Part shown: positions 42,062 through 51,431 of the stretch, piece after piece
Numbering within the stretch: position 1 is the first letter of the stretch
Layout of the letters: every line of letters begins with the position of its first letter
Source of the DNA: Oscillospiraceae bacterium
GTDB taxonomy: Bacteria; Bacillota; Clostridia; Oscillospirales; Oscillospiraceae
DNA length: 64,000 nt
Direction of reading: 5' to 3'
NCBI GenBank assembly: GCA_021769865.1
Contig: JAETSB010000002.1
Coordinates: 62,001 to 126,000, forward strand
The notes under the pieces: model-generated
The model's database searches: none
The model's input: only the letters and a program-made list of their open reading frames with translations
What the model was told of the DNA's origin: nothing
Made by a program: the position numbers and the translations under genes

Positions 42062-45000
42062 ATGAAGAAGTTCTTATCCCTGGTCCTCGCGCTGGTCATG
42101 ACCATGTCTCTGGCCACCATCAGCGCCGGGGCCACCGAGTACAAGGACCTCACCGATAAGGATGAGATCCAGTACGAGGAAGCCGTTGCCGTCCTGAACC
42201 GGATCGGCATTATCACCGGCTATGAGGACGGCAGCTTCCGTCCCGAGACGGAGCTGACCCGCGGCGCGGCCGCCAAGATCATCGTCTCCCTGATGATCGG
42301 CCCCGAGGCCGCCGGCAACCTCTCCAACAGCACCAGCCCCTATCCCGACGTTCCCGCCGGCCACACCTTCGCGGGCGTCATCAGCTACTGCAAGACCGCC
42401 GGCTACATCAGCGGCTACGGCGACGGCACCTTCAAGCCCGCCAACTCCCTGACCGGCTACGCCTTCGCCAAGATGCTGCTGGGCGCCATCGGCTACAAGA
42501 GCGAGCTCGAAGGCTTCACCGGCACCGGCTGGACCATGAACGTGGCCCGTCTGGGCAACATCGCCGGTCTGTTCAACCGCCTGAGCTTCCAGGGCGCTGA
42601 CGCCGTCAACCGTGAGGAAGCCTGCCAGCTGGCTCTGAACACCCTGAAGGCCACCATGGTGGAGTACACCGGCGGCTTCACCATCACCACCGGCGACGCC
42701 GCCATTGTTGGCGATAAGACCCGTACTTATGTGACCAGCAACCAGCAGTACGCCACCAACATCAGCAACCGGAAAGCCAACAACAGCGAGACCGGCAACG
42801 CCAAGGACGACCACTACACCGTGGAGTTCGGCGAGGAGCACTTCAAGGATCTGCGCCTGGACGACGAGCATCAGGCTGCGAAGGACGATTTCGGCCGTCC
42901 CTCCAACGTCTGGAGCTACAAGAAGGTCACCATCGGCACCTTCCCCGTCGCCCCTGACTTCACCTTCGACAAGCAGGCGGCTTACGCCGACAAGTCCGAC
43001 GCCGTGAAGAACCGGGCCACCGGCCTGGGCGGCTACACCCTGGAGTCCGACGAGAGCAATGTCTACACCAAGTTCTGGGTCAACGGCACGGAGTACAGCC
43101 TCACCAAGTCCGGCAATGACGTCGTGTGGGGTGCGAGCTGCCCTGAGACCAACAACGCCGACGCGATCCGCTCCGGCAAGGACGCGAAGATCTCCAACAT
43201 CTCCGATCTGACCGACAACGGCACCGTCGTTGAGGTCTATGTCTCCGAGGACGAGGCCGACTTCATCACCGACGTGGTGGTGGTCAAGAGCCAGCTGATG
43301 GAGGTCAAGAAGGTCGGTTCCGACTATGTCTCCCTGGAGAAGAAGGACCCCGACGACAGCAACAAGAACTTCCCCGGCTTCAACCAGAACCCCATCGACG
43401 TGAAGGTCGGCAACGTCCAGGCTGAGGACGGCGCCTACTCCGTCCTGAAGGACCTGAAGGCCGAGGACAGCGTGGTCGTCATCCCCGTGGACGCCGATCA
43501 TGACGGCAAGGACTTCGAGGTCTTCGAGGCTTACGTGCCCGAGACCGTGTCCGGCGCCCTGACCGCCGTGCGGGATTACGGCCCCACCAACGACGAGAAG
43601 AATGCCATTGCCCTGACCGTGGGCGGCACCGAGTACGGCATCTCCCTGTGGAACAAGGATATGTCTGAGATCGACGGCGACAAGATCAAGGTCACCAAGA
43701 AAGACGTCAGCCTGACCCTCGACAAGCACGGCTATGCCCTGCTGGCTGAGGACGTGGGCGCCACCTCCGAGTGGATGGTCATCGGTTCCTTCCGCTCCGC
43801 CGTGGAGAACGGCCGCATCGTCACCATCGTCACCGGCTGGGATATCTCCGGCGAGGCCATCGAGCTGAACATCGGGCCCGCGTACACCGGGACGGAGTTC
43901 AAGCCCGGCGACCTGGTGAAGTATGAGAGCAACGGCTCCAGCAACATCCGCGACTGGGATATCAAGAGCACCGGCGTTTACAATGTTTACACCGGCAAGG
44001 ACGCGAACACCGACGCTGCTTACCGCATTAAGGCCAGCAACGTCAAGGTTGACCTGCTGGACTATGCCAGCGATGATGCTCTGTACATCGACAAGGGCGT
44101 GAAGTTCATCTATGTGACCTTCGACGTCGACGGCGAGGTGGAGTCCATCGAGGTTAAGAAGGGTGTTCAGGCCGTCGAGAACGACGAGCTGCGCACCACC
44201 GCCAAGGGCAAGGTCGACTATGAGGCGGACGGCAAGACCGCTTACCACATCGACAACTACAACTCCGCTCAGGCTGCCGTGACCGATAAGGGCGCCATCA
44301 AGGCCGTGGTCATCAAGCAGGAGAGCAACGACGCCGACAGCGCCTCCATGCTGTATGTCCGCGACATGCCCGGCGGCGCCGAGTATGACAAGAACGGCAA
44401 GATGGTGTACACCTACACCGTGGCCATGAACGGCAAGGACGGCCTCGTCGACGACGAGATGACCATCTACTCCTATGACCGGCTGTACAGAGGCGACTTC
44501 GCTTCCTACGCCGAGATGGAGAACGCCGACTACGACAAGTCTCCCTTCTACAGCCTGCGCACCCGCAATAACTTCCTCCAGCGCACCACCTCCACCTTCC
44601 AGGCCGACATCATGGACATCGTGAATGTCAACCAGAGCCTGGTGGAGCTGGCCAACTACAGCAAGGTTGGTTCCGGTGACAAGCACACCCCGTTCGACCT
44701 GGTTGACGGCGTGCGCCCCACCACCAACATCTCTCAGGACCTGAAGTCCACTCTGGGCATCGGCGACGAGGCGAACATTGTCAGCCTGGCCAACGCCGTG
44801 TTCATTGACCTGACCAAGCACGACATCGACAGCTTCGACGACCTGAAGGACTTCATGTACACCAAGGGTGACACGGAGTACAAGTGGCGCATGAACACCG
44901 TCGAGGTCCAGCTGGTGGTCAACGACAATGCCAACAATGACGGATTCCGCAAGGCCTCCATGGTCGTTGTCACGGACTGGAATGAGTCCCCCAGCGACAA

Positions 45001-46207
45001 GAAGGACGCGGCGAACCTGACGGGCGCAACCATTGGCGGCCTGAAGGCTCCCGACGACTTTGCGATTCCCGCCGCCTCCGGCAATACGAACATTGCCACC
45101 CTGACCGAGAAGGCCGCGAAGAACGCCAAAATCAGCTTTGCCTATGAGGGCGCGAAGATCAAGGTGGAGCTGAACAGCAGCGAGATCACCAACGGTTCCT
45201 CTCACGAGCTGAAGGAAACCGACGTGATCAAGGTTACCGTGAGCCCGGCCGACAGCACTTCCCCCGAGAAGGTCTACACCTTCACCATCGGCGCGCTGGT
45301 TCCCGCCAGCTACCAGAACAGCATTGCTCTGGCCCATGCGAGTGCCACCGGCTATACCGGGACTGAGTGGGACGATACGGTTGCCAGCCAGGTCAGCCTG
45401 AGCGGCCTTGACTTCGACTTCCCGTTCCTCCAGACCGGCGTGCGGGCCGATACGAAGACTCAGCTTGAAGAGGCGATTGCCTACTACAACGAGACCAATC
45501 CCGGCGAGAATCCTCTGGGTACGCCCGTCTATGTCAACAACGGCATCTGGGGCATCCCCATGGGTACGCTTACCGTGACCTTCGACGAGTCCGCTGCCGC
45601 TAACACCAAGGTCCTCATCAAGATTGATGACGGCACCAACGTTACGGAGAAGATTGTCGCGGCGAATGCCACCATCACCAGCGGTACTTCCCTGACTCAG
45701 ATCGTTAGGGAGACCGAGGCTGACGGCACTACCGTGAACTACATTGAGACCTCCGGTCTGGGCGGCACTGTGAAGCCCGGCGCGACCTACAAGGGCGCTT
45801 GCGCCGCTAAGGTTACTCTCGGTAATGTGACCGACGCTGGCAGCCTGTTTACCGTGACCTACAAGGATGCTGACGGCAACACCGTGGCTGCTGGCGACTA
45901 CCTTGAGAAGGACGATGTCATCACCGTGACCCTGACGGCCAAGGCTGACATTGATCTGAGTGGTAATACCACCGCTCTGGACGTGGCTCTGGGCTCCGCC
46001 GCCGACGCGGCCCTGGTGTGCTCTGACACCACCAACGTGGACGGCACTCCCACCACCCAGAAGCTCACCTTCACGAAGGGTACTGCGAATGCGAAGCTGC
46101 TGCAGGGTGCGACCATCACCTTCACGGTGACCGTTGCTTCCACTCACGTTGCGACCGGCACTGCTACGATTGCCACTCCCACCATCACGGTTACCGCGGC
46201 TGCCTAA
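42062..46207 (+). CDS. SLH-domain surface (S-layer-like) protein, 1381 aa
   Basis: Signal peptide (KKFLSLVLALVMTMSLATISAGA). Residues about 27-200 hold three SLH domains: YKDLTDKDEIQYEEAVAVLN with ITGYEDGSFRPETELTRG, then YPDVPAGHTFAGVISY with ISGYGDGTFKPANSLTG, then a degenerate third. SLH domains bind pyruvylated wall polymer. The rest (200-1381) is acidic, Lys/Asp/Thr-rich, with beta-sandwich-like repeats towards the end (VTFDESAAANTKVLIKI, VTYKDADGNTVAAGDY). Codon use is strongly biased to C/G-ending codons, as expected for a highly expressed gene. No catalytic domain is seen; main surface layer protein is the best guess. Confidence 0.9.
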   Translation: MKKFLSLVLALVMTMSLATISAGATEYKDLTDKDEIQYEEAVAVLNRIGIITGYEDGSFRPETELTRGAAAKIIVSLMIGPEAAGNLSNSTSPYPDVPAGHTFAGVISYCKTAGYISGYGDGTFKPANSLTGYAFAKMLLGAIGYKSELEGFTGTGWTMNVARLGNIAGLFNRLSFQGADAVNREEACQLALNTLKATMVEYTGGFTITTGDAAIVGDKTRTYVTSNQQYATNISNRKANNSETGNAKDDHYTVEFGEEHFKDLRLDDEHQAAKDDFGRPSNVWSYKKVTIGTFPVAPDFTFDKQAAYADKSDAVKNRATGLGGYTLESDESNVYTKFWVNGTEYSLTKSGNDVVWGASCPETNNADAIRSGKDAKISNISDLTDNGTVVEVYVSEDEADFITDVVVVKSQLMEVKKVGSDYVSLEKKDPDDSNKNFPGFNQNPIDVKVGNVQAEDGAYSVLKDLKAEDSVVVIPVDADHDGKDFEVFEAYVPETVSGALTAVRDYGPTNDEKNAIALTVGGTEYGISLWNKDMSEIDGDKIKVTKKDVSLTLDKHGYALLAEDVGATSEWMVIGSFRSAVENGRIVTIVTGWDISGEAIELNIGPAYTGTEFKPGDLVKYESNGSSNIRDWDIKSTGVYNVYTGKDANTDAAYRIKASNVKVDLLDYASDDALYIDKGVKFIYVTFDVDGEVESIEVKKGVQAVENDELRTTAKGKVDYEADGKTAYHIDNYNSAQAAVTDKGAIKAVVIKQESNDADSASMLYVRDMPGGAEYDKNGKMVYTYTVAMNGKDGLVDDEMTIYSYDRLYRGDFASYAEMENADYDKSPFYSLRTRNNFLQRTTSTFQADIMDIVNVNQSLVELANYSKVGSGDKHTPFDLVDGVRPTTNISQDLKSTLGIGDEANIVSLANAVFIDLTKHDIDSFDDLKDFMYTKGDTEYKWRMNTVEVQLVVNDNANNDGFRKASMVVVTDWNESPSDKKDAANLTGATIGGLKAPDDFAIPAASGNTNIATLTEKAAKNAKISFAYEGAKIKVELNSSEITNGSSHELKETDVIKVTVSPADSTSPEKVYTFTIGALVPASYQNSIALAHASATGYTGTEWDDTVASQVSLSGLDFDFPFLQTGVRADTKTQLEEAIAYYNETNPGENPLGTPVYVNNGIWGIPMGTLTVTFDESAAANTKVLIKIDDGTNVTEKIVAANATITSGTSLTQIVRETEADGTTVNYIETSGLGGTVKPGATYKGACAAKVTLGNVTDAGSLFTVTYKDADGNTVAAGDYLEKDDVITVTLTAKADIDLSGNTTALDVALGSAADAALVCSDTTNVDGTPTTQKLTFTKGTANAKLLQGATITFTVTVASTHVATGTATIATPTITVTAAA

Positions 46208-46239
46208 TTTCCAGCAGATTCAAAGCAATCCCACACACA

Positions 46240-46273
46240 AAGAAGACCCGCCCCTTTTGGGGTGGGTCTTCTT
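46240..46273 (+). terminator. Terminator of SLH protein gene
   Basis: AAGAAGACCCGCCCC / GGGGTGGGTCTTCTT stem with TTTT loop; followed by a short pyrimidine tract. Confidence 0.8.
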
Positions 46274-46312
46274 CCTGTCTGGGGAAAGATGGAATCTTCC
46301 CGCAAGTCATGC

Positions 46313-46341
46313 GTGACAAACCGTCACAAATATGCTATGAT
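46313..46341 (+). promoter_or_regulatory. Promoter of hybrid sensor gene with overlapping palindrome
   Basis: -35 GTGACA (46313-46318), 17-base spacer, -10 TATGAT (46336-46341) with TGC extension. GTGACAAACCGTCAC (46313-46327) is a palindrome overlapping the -35, a plausible operator. Confidence 0.6.
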
Positions 46342-46371
46342 AAGGAAAAACCCGGAAGGGAGGACCGCTCT

Positions 46372-48504
46372 GTGATCGAAAACCACGGCCTGATTGAATA
46401 CCTCCTGACCTCCGGCGGCGACCTCTCGGACCGGGAGAGCCTCACCGCCCGGCAGATCAAGCGCTTCACCGACGAGATGCCCGGCGGCTTCTTCATCTAC
46501 CGGGATGACAATGACCGGATCCTCTACGTCAACCGCGCCGTGCTCCAGATGTTCGGCTGCGAGACGGAGGAGGAGTTTCTGGCCCTTACCGGCGGCACCT
46601 TCCGGGGTATGGTCCACCCCGAGGACGCGGACGACGTGGAGGACAGCATCAAGGAGCAGATCGCCGAGAACAGCTTCGATCTGGACTACGTGGAGTACCG
46701 CATCATCCGAAAGGACGGCGTGGTCTGCTGGGTGGAGGACTTCGGCCACTTTATCGAGACCGAAGCCCTGGGAGGCGTGTTCTACGTCTTTCTGGCGGAT
46801 GTCACGGAGCGCCGCCGCCGCCGGGCCGCGGAGCGGGCCGCCATCATGGAGGAGAAGCTCCAGAAGGAGCGGGAGCTCCAGGAGCAGGCGGACCAGACCC
46901 TGGAGTTTCTGGAGCAGATGAACGACGAGCTGGTCCGCCGTCTGGAGCTGATCGAGGGCCTCAGCGCGGACTATGAGACGGTGCTTCACGCGGATCTGGA
47001 GGCGGACGTCATCCAGCCCTACCGGGTCAGCGGCCGGGAGGGCTTCCAGTTTGGCCGGGACCTGCAGGTTCGGCCCTTCACCGGCTTTGCCGAGGGCTAC
47101 GCGAGACGCTGGGTCCATCCGGAGGACCGGGAGCGCTTCCGCCGGGAGGTGGACCCGTCCTATATCCGGGAGACTCTGAAAAAGCGGAAATCCTATCATA
47201 TCAATTACCGCATCCTCCGCCGGGGAGAGCCGGAGTATGTCCAGGCGTTTATCGTCAACGTCAGCCCCGACGCGGAGGGGACCCAGATCATGTTCGCCTG
47301 CCGGACGGTGGACGAGGAGGTCCGCCGGGAGCGGGAGCGTTCCGCCATTCTGGAGGAGGCCCTGGCCCGGGCGAAGCTGGCCGGGGAGGCCCGAAATACG
47401 TTCCTCTCCAACATCTCCCACGACATGCGCACGCCCATGAACGCCATTGTGGGTTTCACCGCCCTGGCGAAGCGCCACCTTGACCAGCCGGATCGGTTGA
47501 AGCGGGAGCTGGAGCAGATCGAGGCGTCCAGCGCCCAGCTGCTGGGCCTTTTGAACAACGTGCTGGAGTTGAGCTGGCTGGAATCCGGCCAGATTCACAT
47601 AGAGGAAGCCGCCTGCGCTCTGCCGGAGCTGGCCCGGGAGGTCTGGGAAGAGGTGCTTCCCCAGGCGAGGGAGCGGGGCGTGGAGCTGGCGCTGTCTGCC
47701 CTGGAGACGGAGCATCCCAAGGTCTGGTGCGACCGGCAAAAGCTGCGCCAGTCCCTGGAGCGACTGGCCATGGGGGCCGTGCGCCGGGCGGAGCCCGGCG
47801 GGCGGGTGGAGCTGTTCCTCCAGGAGCGGAGCGCCACCCGGGCGTATGGGTCCTATCACTTTACCGCCCGCTGCTCCGCAACGGTTTCGCCCCTCAGCGA
47901 CCAGGTCTTCGCAGCGTTCTCCCGCCAGGAGATCACCGCCGCCGCCGACGCGGCGGGGGCGGACCTGGGATTGCCCATCGCGAAGCACGTCATGGAGCTG
48001 ATGGGGGGAACGGTGGCGGCCCAGGCCCTGCCGGACGGCGGCGGCTGCCTGACGGCGTCGCTGAACCTGCGGCTCCAGGAGGAGGCCGAGGCCCGGACCA
48101 GTCCCCGCTCCGAGGGAGTCCGCCGGGTGCTGGTGGTGGAGGACAACGAGCTGAACCGGGAGATTGCCGTGGACCTGCTGGAGGAGGCGGGTTTTCTGGT
48201 GGAGACCGCCGGGGACGGCGCGGAGGCCGTGGAGAAGGTGAGGAACTCCACCCCCGGCTATTACGCCCTGGTGCTGATGGACCTGCGGATGCCGGTGATG
48301 GACGGCCACAGCGCCGCCCGGGCCATCCGGGCCCTGGAGGACCCGGAGTTGGCCAACGTGCCCATCGTGGCTCTGTCCGCCAACACCTTCGACGAGGACC
48401 GGAAGCAGTCCGCGGAGTGCGGCATGAACGCCCACCTGGCCAAGCCCCTGGACGTTGACCGCCTGCTGGAGCTGATCGACGGCATGACCGGCCGGGGAGT
48501 ATAA
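46372..48504 (+). CDS. Hybrid PAS sensor histidine kinase with degenerate ATP domain and intact receiver
   Basis: 710 residues from GTG at 46372; GGGAGG lies about 9 bases upstream and the promoter excludes the earlier ATG. Layout: PAS (about 35-150), coiled coil (150-200), second PAS (200-320), HisKA with H350 (SNISHDMRTPMNAIVGF), HATPase (430-570), receiver with D637 (LVLMDLRMPVMDG) and K691. In the HATPase domain the N-box Asn is gone (ERLAMGAVRRAEPGG) and the G1 DxGxG loop reads RCSATVSPL; only the G2-like GADLGLPIAKHVMELMGG remains. No signal or TM segment, so cytosolic. Kinase activity is doubtful. Confidence 0.88.
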   Translation: MIENHGLIEYLLTSGGDLSDRESLTARQIKRFTDEMPGGFFIYRDDNDRILYVNRAVLQMFGCETEEEFLALTGGTFRGMVHPEDADDVEDSIKEQIAENSFDLDYVEYRIIRKDGVVCWVEDFGHFIETEALGGVFYVFLADVTERRRRRAAERAAIMEEKLQKERELQEQADQTLEFLEQMNDELVRRLELIEGLSADYETVLHADLEADVIQPYRVSGREGFQFGRDLQVRPFTGFAEGYARRWVHPEDRERFRREVDPSYIRETLKKRKSYHINYRILRRGEPEYVQAFIVNVSPDAEGTQIMFACRTVDEEVRRERERSAILEEALARAKLAGEARNTFLSNISHDMRTPMNAIVGFTALAKRHLDQPDRLKRELEQIEASSAQLLGLLNNVLELSWLESGQIHIEEAACALPELAREVWEEVLPQARERGVELALSALETEHPKVWCDRQKLRQSLERLAMGAVRRAEPGGRVELFLQERSATRAYGSYHFTARCSATVSPLSDQVFAAFSRQEITAAADAAGADLGLPIAKHVMELMGGTVAAQALPDGGGCLTASLNLRLQEEAEARTSPRSEGVRRVLVVEDNELNREIAVDLLEEAGFLVETAGDGAEAVEKVRNSTPGYYALVLMDLRMPVMDGHSAARAIRALEDPELANVPIVALSANTFDEDRKQSAECGMNAHLAKPLDVDRLLELIDGMTGRGV

Positions 48505-48506
48505 GG

Positions 48507-48538
48507 AAACCACCGTGAGGCGTCACGGTGGTTTTTTT
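48507..48538. terminator. Terminator shared by convergent genes
   Basis: 12-bp stem AAACCACCGTGA / TCACGGTGGTTT with T7 on the plus strand; overlaps the end of the minus-strand GH18-like gene. Confidence 0.88.
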
Positions 48539-49314
48539 CCGCCCCGCCAGGGCGCGAACAGCCGGGAGGCGATGTCCCGGACCTCCGGCCACATGAGGAA
48601 GGCGGCCTGGAACCCCATACCCGCCCCCAGTCGGAGTTTTTGGTTCAGGGTGTCCGCGTCGTCGAAGAGGACGAAATGAGCCTCTCCGTCCCGGCTGTAG
48701 GTGAAGTACCGGGCGCAGAGGTCCTGGGAAAAGAAGACGGCGGGCCGCTCCCGCTCCATCAGCTTTCTCAGCGCCTCTCCGGTGAGAGGCGCGCCCTCCC
48801 CGGACCGGGCGGGGAGGCGGAAGTCCATGCGCAGCCGCTGAACGTCCAGGGCCAGCCGCCCGGCCCCGCCGGCCTGGGCGACGGCCTCCTGAAGGTACTG
48901 GGAGAAGCTGCCCCCGGAGACGGCGGTGCACAGGAGGACCACCGCCCCCGGGGCGGCGGCGGCGCAGGACTCCGGCAGGTACAGCGTCCGCCGGGAGGCG
49001 GACAGCGCCGGGGCCAGGACGGACACAAAGGCGGTCCGGTCCCGCCGGGGGGCTTCCTCAAAGTCCAGCAGCACGCCGGAGTAGCTCCGCCGCCCGCACT
49101 CCCGCAGCACCGCGTCCCGCAGGTCCTCCGGGCTGTCGATGAAGGGGGCCTCCCGGTCGCTGACGGATAAAAGGCCCCCCTTGGTCTGCAAAAGCAGGCT
49201 CTGGCGCAGCAGCGCCGAGCCGGGACCGATGCGGTAGGCCACGTGAGCCAGGTTCCGGCAATGGCCCTGGGCCTCCTGGGACGCCTCCGGCGTCACGGCC
49301 AGATAGATCTGCAA
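48523..49314 (-). CDS. GH18-like (chitinase-fold) protein
   Basis: 263 residues from TTG at 49314 (QIYLAVTPEASQEAQG), with GGGGGAG 7 bases upstream; the frame stays open further but into the divergent yqeG. A GH18-type strand with acidic residues is visible in YSGVLLDFEEAPR (D84, E86), and a terminal Trp strand in AAFLMWPEVRDIA. The fold resembles YaaH/SleL-like sporulation or cell-wall hydrolases, but lysin repeats and signal peptide are missing, so cytoplasmic or forespore role and activity are uncertain. Confidence 0.55.
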   Translation of the reverse strand: MQIYLAVTPEASQEAQGHCRNLAHVAYRIGPGSALLRQSLLLQTKGGLLSVSDREAPFIDSPEDLRDAVLRECGRRSYSGVLLDFEEAPRRDRTAFVSVLAPALSASRRTLYLPESCAAAAPGAVVLLCTAVSGGSFSQYLQEAVAQAGGAGRLALDVQRLRMDFRLPARSGEGAPLTGEALRKLMERERPAVFFSQDLCARYFTYSRDGEAHFVLFDDADTLNQKLRLGAGMGFQAAFLMWPEVRDIASRLFAPWRGGKKPP

Positions 49315-49327
49315 ATTCCACTCCCCC

Positions 49328-49356
49328 TTGCGTCCCGGTTTGAAAGCTGGTATACT
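49328..49356 (+). promoter_or_regulatory. Promoter of yqeG
   Basis: TTGCGT (49328-49333), 17-base spacer, TATACT (49351-49356). Confidence 0.55.
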
Positions 49357-49398
49357 GGAAACGACTTCAAATGATTCTATGCGAGGAGGCCGCCGCCT

Positions 49399-49911
49399 AT
49401 GCCCCTTTCCCTGATCCCCAGCCGTTTGTTTGAACGTTTCCAGGAGGTGACGCCGGAGCTCTTGCGCGGCGGCGGCGTGACGCTGCTGCTCAGCGACCTG
49501 GATTTCACCCTGGCGCCCAAGTCCGTCCGCCGCCCGGACCCGGCCCTCCGGGAATGGATCGCGGCGATGAAGGCCGCGGGAATCCAGGTGATGATCGTCT
49601 CCAACAACCGCTCCGGGACCCGGGTGACGGAGTTCTGCGCGGACCTGGGGATTCCCTATCAGGGCCGCGCCGGGAAGCCCTCTACCAGGGGGCTGGAGGC
49701 CGCCATGGCCCGGGCGGGAACGGACCGGGCCCACACCGCCATGCTGGGGGATAAGCTGCTGACGGACGTGCTGGCGGCCAACCGGGCCGGGGTGCCGGCG
49801 CTGATGGTGGAGCCATTGGGAGGAGCGGTCACCCTCTGGCAGAAGGTGCTCCACGCCCTCCAGGCCCCCTTCAAGGCGGCCTGCCGCCGCCGGGAGAGAA
49901 ACCGGAACTAG
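49399..49911 (+). CDS. YqeG family HAD phosphatase
   Basis: 170 residues with HAD IIIA motifs: LLLSDLDFTLAP (DxDxT intact), MIVSNNRSG, and GDKLLTDVLAANRAG. YqeG is conserved in Firmicutes and usually precedes genes for YqeH, shikimate and leader-less translation factors; here it precedes efp. Related to phosphatidylglycerophosphate phosphatases of the Gep4 group, so PGP phosphatase is possible. GAGGAGG precedes the ATG. Confidence 0.92.
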   Translation: MPLSLIPSRLFERFQEVTPELLRGGGVTLLLSDLDFTLAPKSVRRPDPALREWIAAMKAAGIQVMIVSNNRSGTRVTEFCADLGIPYQGRAGKPSTRGLEAAMARAGTDRAHTAMLGDKLLTDVLAANRAGVPALMVEPLGGAVTLWQKVLHALQAPFKAACRRRERNRN

Positions 49912-49962
49912 AAGCCGTCCAAAATATTTTTGCATGGTCCCGGACAATTGGCGGAAAAATAC

Positions 49963-49991
49963 TTGCAATCACCGCCGGGATGGGATAAAAT
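49963..49991 (+). promoter_or_regulatory. Promoter of efp
   Basis: TTGCAA (49963-49968), 17-base spacer, TAAAAT (49986-49991); leader of about 87 bases. Confidence 0.65.
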
Positions 49992-50084
49992 AGCTACGGC
50001 TATAATGGAAGAACCATGAAAAGAGAGAAAATGCCCTCCCACGGGTCGTTTTCTCGGATAAAGATTTGTGAGGAGGATTTTATT

Positions 50085-50654
50085 ATGCCGACAATTTCCG
50101 CAGGCGAGTTTCGCAAGGGAATGATTTTTGAGATGGAAGGCAAGCCCATGCTGGTGGTGGACTTCCAGCACGTGAAGCCCGGCAAGGGCGCGGCCTTCGT
50201 GCGCACCAAGTACAAGAATGTCATCACCGGGGCCATCCGGGAGGAGTCCTTCAACCCCACCGCCAAGTTCGAGCAGGCCAGCGTGGAGCGGAAGGACGCC
50301 GAATACAGCTACAACGACGGCGACCTGTACTACTTCATGGACCCCGAGACCTACGACATGACCCCGCTGAACCGGGAGGTCCTGGGCGACGCGTTTAAGT
50401 TCATGAAGGAGAACACCGTCTGCAAGCTGGTGAGCTATAAGGGCAGCGTCTTTACCGTGGAGGTTCCCAACTTCATGGACCTGGAGGTCACCGAGACCGA
50501 GCCCGGCGTCAAGGGCGACACGGCAACCAACGTGACGAAGAAGGCCACCCTGGAGACCGGCGCGGTGATCCAGGTGCCCCTGTTCATCAACGAGGGCGAG
50601 AAGATCCAGGTGGACACCCGCACCGGCGAGTATCTGGGCCGCTGCAAGGAGTGA
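50085..50654 (+). CDS. efp: Elongation factor P
   Basis: 189 residues from ATG at 50085, with GAGGAGG upstream. Three beta-barrel domains; start [19 protein letters not shown], tip loop [10 protein letters not shown] with K34 as the possible modification site, and C-terminal [23 protein letters not shown] relieves ribosome stalling at polyproline stretches. Standard length. Confidence 0.97.
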   Translation: MPTISAGEFRKGMIFEMEGKPMLVVDFQHVKPGKGAAFVRTKYKNVITGAIREESFNPTAKFEQASVERKDAEYSYNDGDLYYFMDPETYDMTPLNREVLGDAFKFMKENTVCKLVSYKGSVFTVEVPNFMDLEVTETEPGVKGDTATNVTKKATLETGAVIQVPLFINEGEKIQVDTRTGEYLGRCKE

Positions 50655-50661
50655 GATCGCT

Positions 50662-50688
50662 CAAAGGGGGGACGATGTCCCCCCTTTG
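50662..50688 (+). repeat. Hairpin after efp
   Basis: 12-bp perfect stem CAAAGGGGGGAC / GTCCCCCCTTTG with GAT loop, but no U tract. Probably an mRNA 3'-end stabiliser or a partial terminator before the 57-aa gene. Confidence 0.6.
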
Positions 50689-50736
50689 GATTCCCCCCCT
50701 GTTTGGAGAGAGACGCCTGATAGGAGGTAGAAAGGA

Positions 50737-50910
50737 ATGGACGAACGCATGACGGAAAAAGAACAGGCCACCGCCTTGATCGACGAGTACACGCGTTTGC
50801 AAAGGATCAAAGCCGCGCAGGACCGGGACGAGGAAATCAACTATCAGATCAAGACAACAAAAGCAAAGCTGGAGGCTCTCGGAATTATGACTGAGGACCT
50901 GGATAAATAG
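50737..50910 (+). CDS. Small coiled-coil protein, 57 aa
   Basis: ATG at 50737, preceded by TAGGAGGTAGAAAGGA. The product is highly charged and helical (TEKEQATALIDEYTRLQRIK, then KAKLEALGIMTEDLDK) with no Cys and no TM segment. Sits between efp and the CD1247-like gene, 23 bases from the latter. Short charged proteins at this position are seen in Clostridia, but no function is known. Confidence 0.75.
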   Translation: MDERMTEKEQATALIDEYTRLQRIKAAQDRDEEINYQIKTTKAKLEALGIMTEDLDK

Positions 50911-50933
50911 TTTCAAAAAGGAGGTTATTAACC

Positions 50934-51368
50934 ATGGAAATCACCGAGAAGGTCGCGTACCTGAAGGGCTTGGCGGAGGGCATGGAGCTGAACGCCGAGA
51001 AGAAGGAGGGCAAGCTGCTGCTGGCCATCATCGACGTGCTGGAGGACATTGCCCTGGAGCTTAACGACATCGAGGACGCCCAGGAGGAGCTGGGCGAGGG
51101 CCTGGACGCCGTCAGCGACGATCTGGAGGACGTGGAGGACCTGCTCTACGGCGAGGACGACGAGGATGACGAGCCCGAGTACGAGCTGGACGACCTGGGG
51201 GAGGACGAGGACTGCTACGCCACCACCTGCCCCACCTGCGAGGAGACCATCTACTTCGACGAGTCCGTCCTGGAGGACGGCGAGGTCATCTGCCCCAACT
51301 GCGGCGAAAAGCTGGAGTTCGACCTGGAGAGCCTGGACGAGGACGAGGCGGACGACGGCGAGGAATAA
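50934..51368 (+). CDS. CD1247-like acidic zinc-ribbon protein
   Basis: 144 residues. N-terminal helical domain (EITEKVAYLKGLAEGMELN) typical of the CD1247 N-terminal family, an extremely acidic middle, and a zinc ribbon CPTCEETIYFD...CPNCGEKLEF. AAGGAGG precedes the ATG. Function unknown; conserved in spore-forming Clostridia. Confidence 0.85.
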   Translation: MEITEKVAYLKGLAEGMELNAEKKEGKLLLAIIDVLEDIALELNDIEDAQEELGEGLDAVSDDLEDVEDLLYGEDDEDDEPEYELDDLGEDEDCYATTCPTCEETIYFDESVLEDGEVICPNCGEKLEFDLESLDEDEADDGEE

Positions 51369-51382
51369 GTAAGACGCATGTC

Positions 51383-51415
51383 AAGGCCGGGCGCCCGAAG
51401 GCGGCCCGGCCTTTT
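51383..51415 (+). terminator. Terminator after CD1247-like gene
   Basis: AAGGCCGGGC / GCCCGGCCTT stem followed by TTTTC. Confidence 0.85.
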
Positions 51416-51431
51416 CAAAGGAGCCTGACCC

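Noticed and set aside
42074-46147. A 1357-codon open frame antisense to the SLH gene
   Set aside because: It mirrors the strong C-ending codon bias of the surface protein gene, has no ribosome site and its translation is a Val/Gly/His/Leu-rich pattern typical of antisense shadows.
46309-46371. ATG at 46309 as start of the hybrid sensor
   Set aside because: It lies upstream of the predicted promoter; GTG at 46372 follows GGGAGG.
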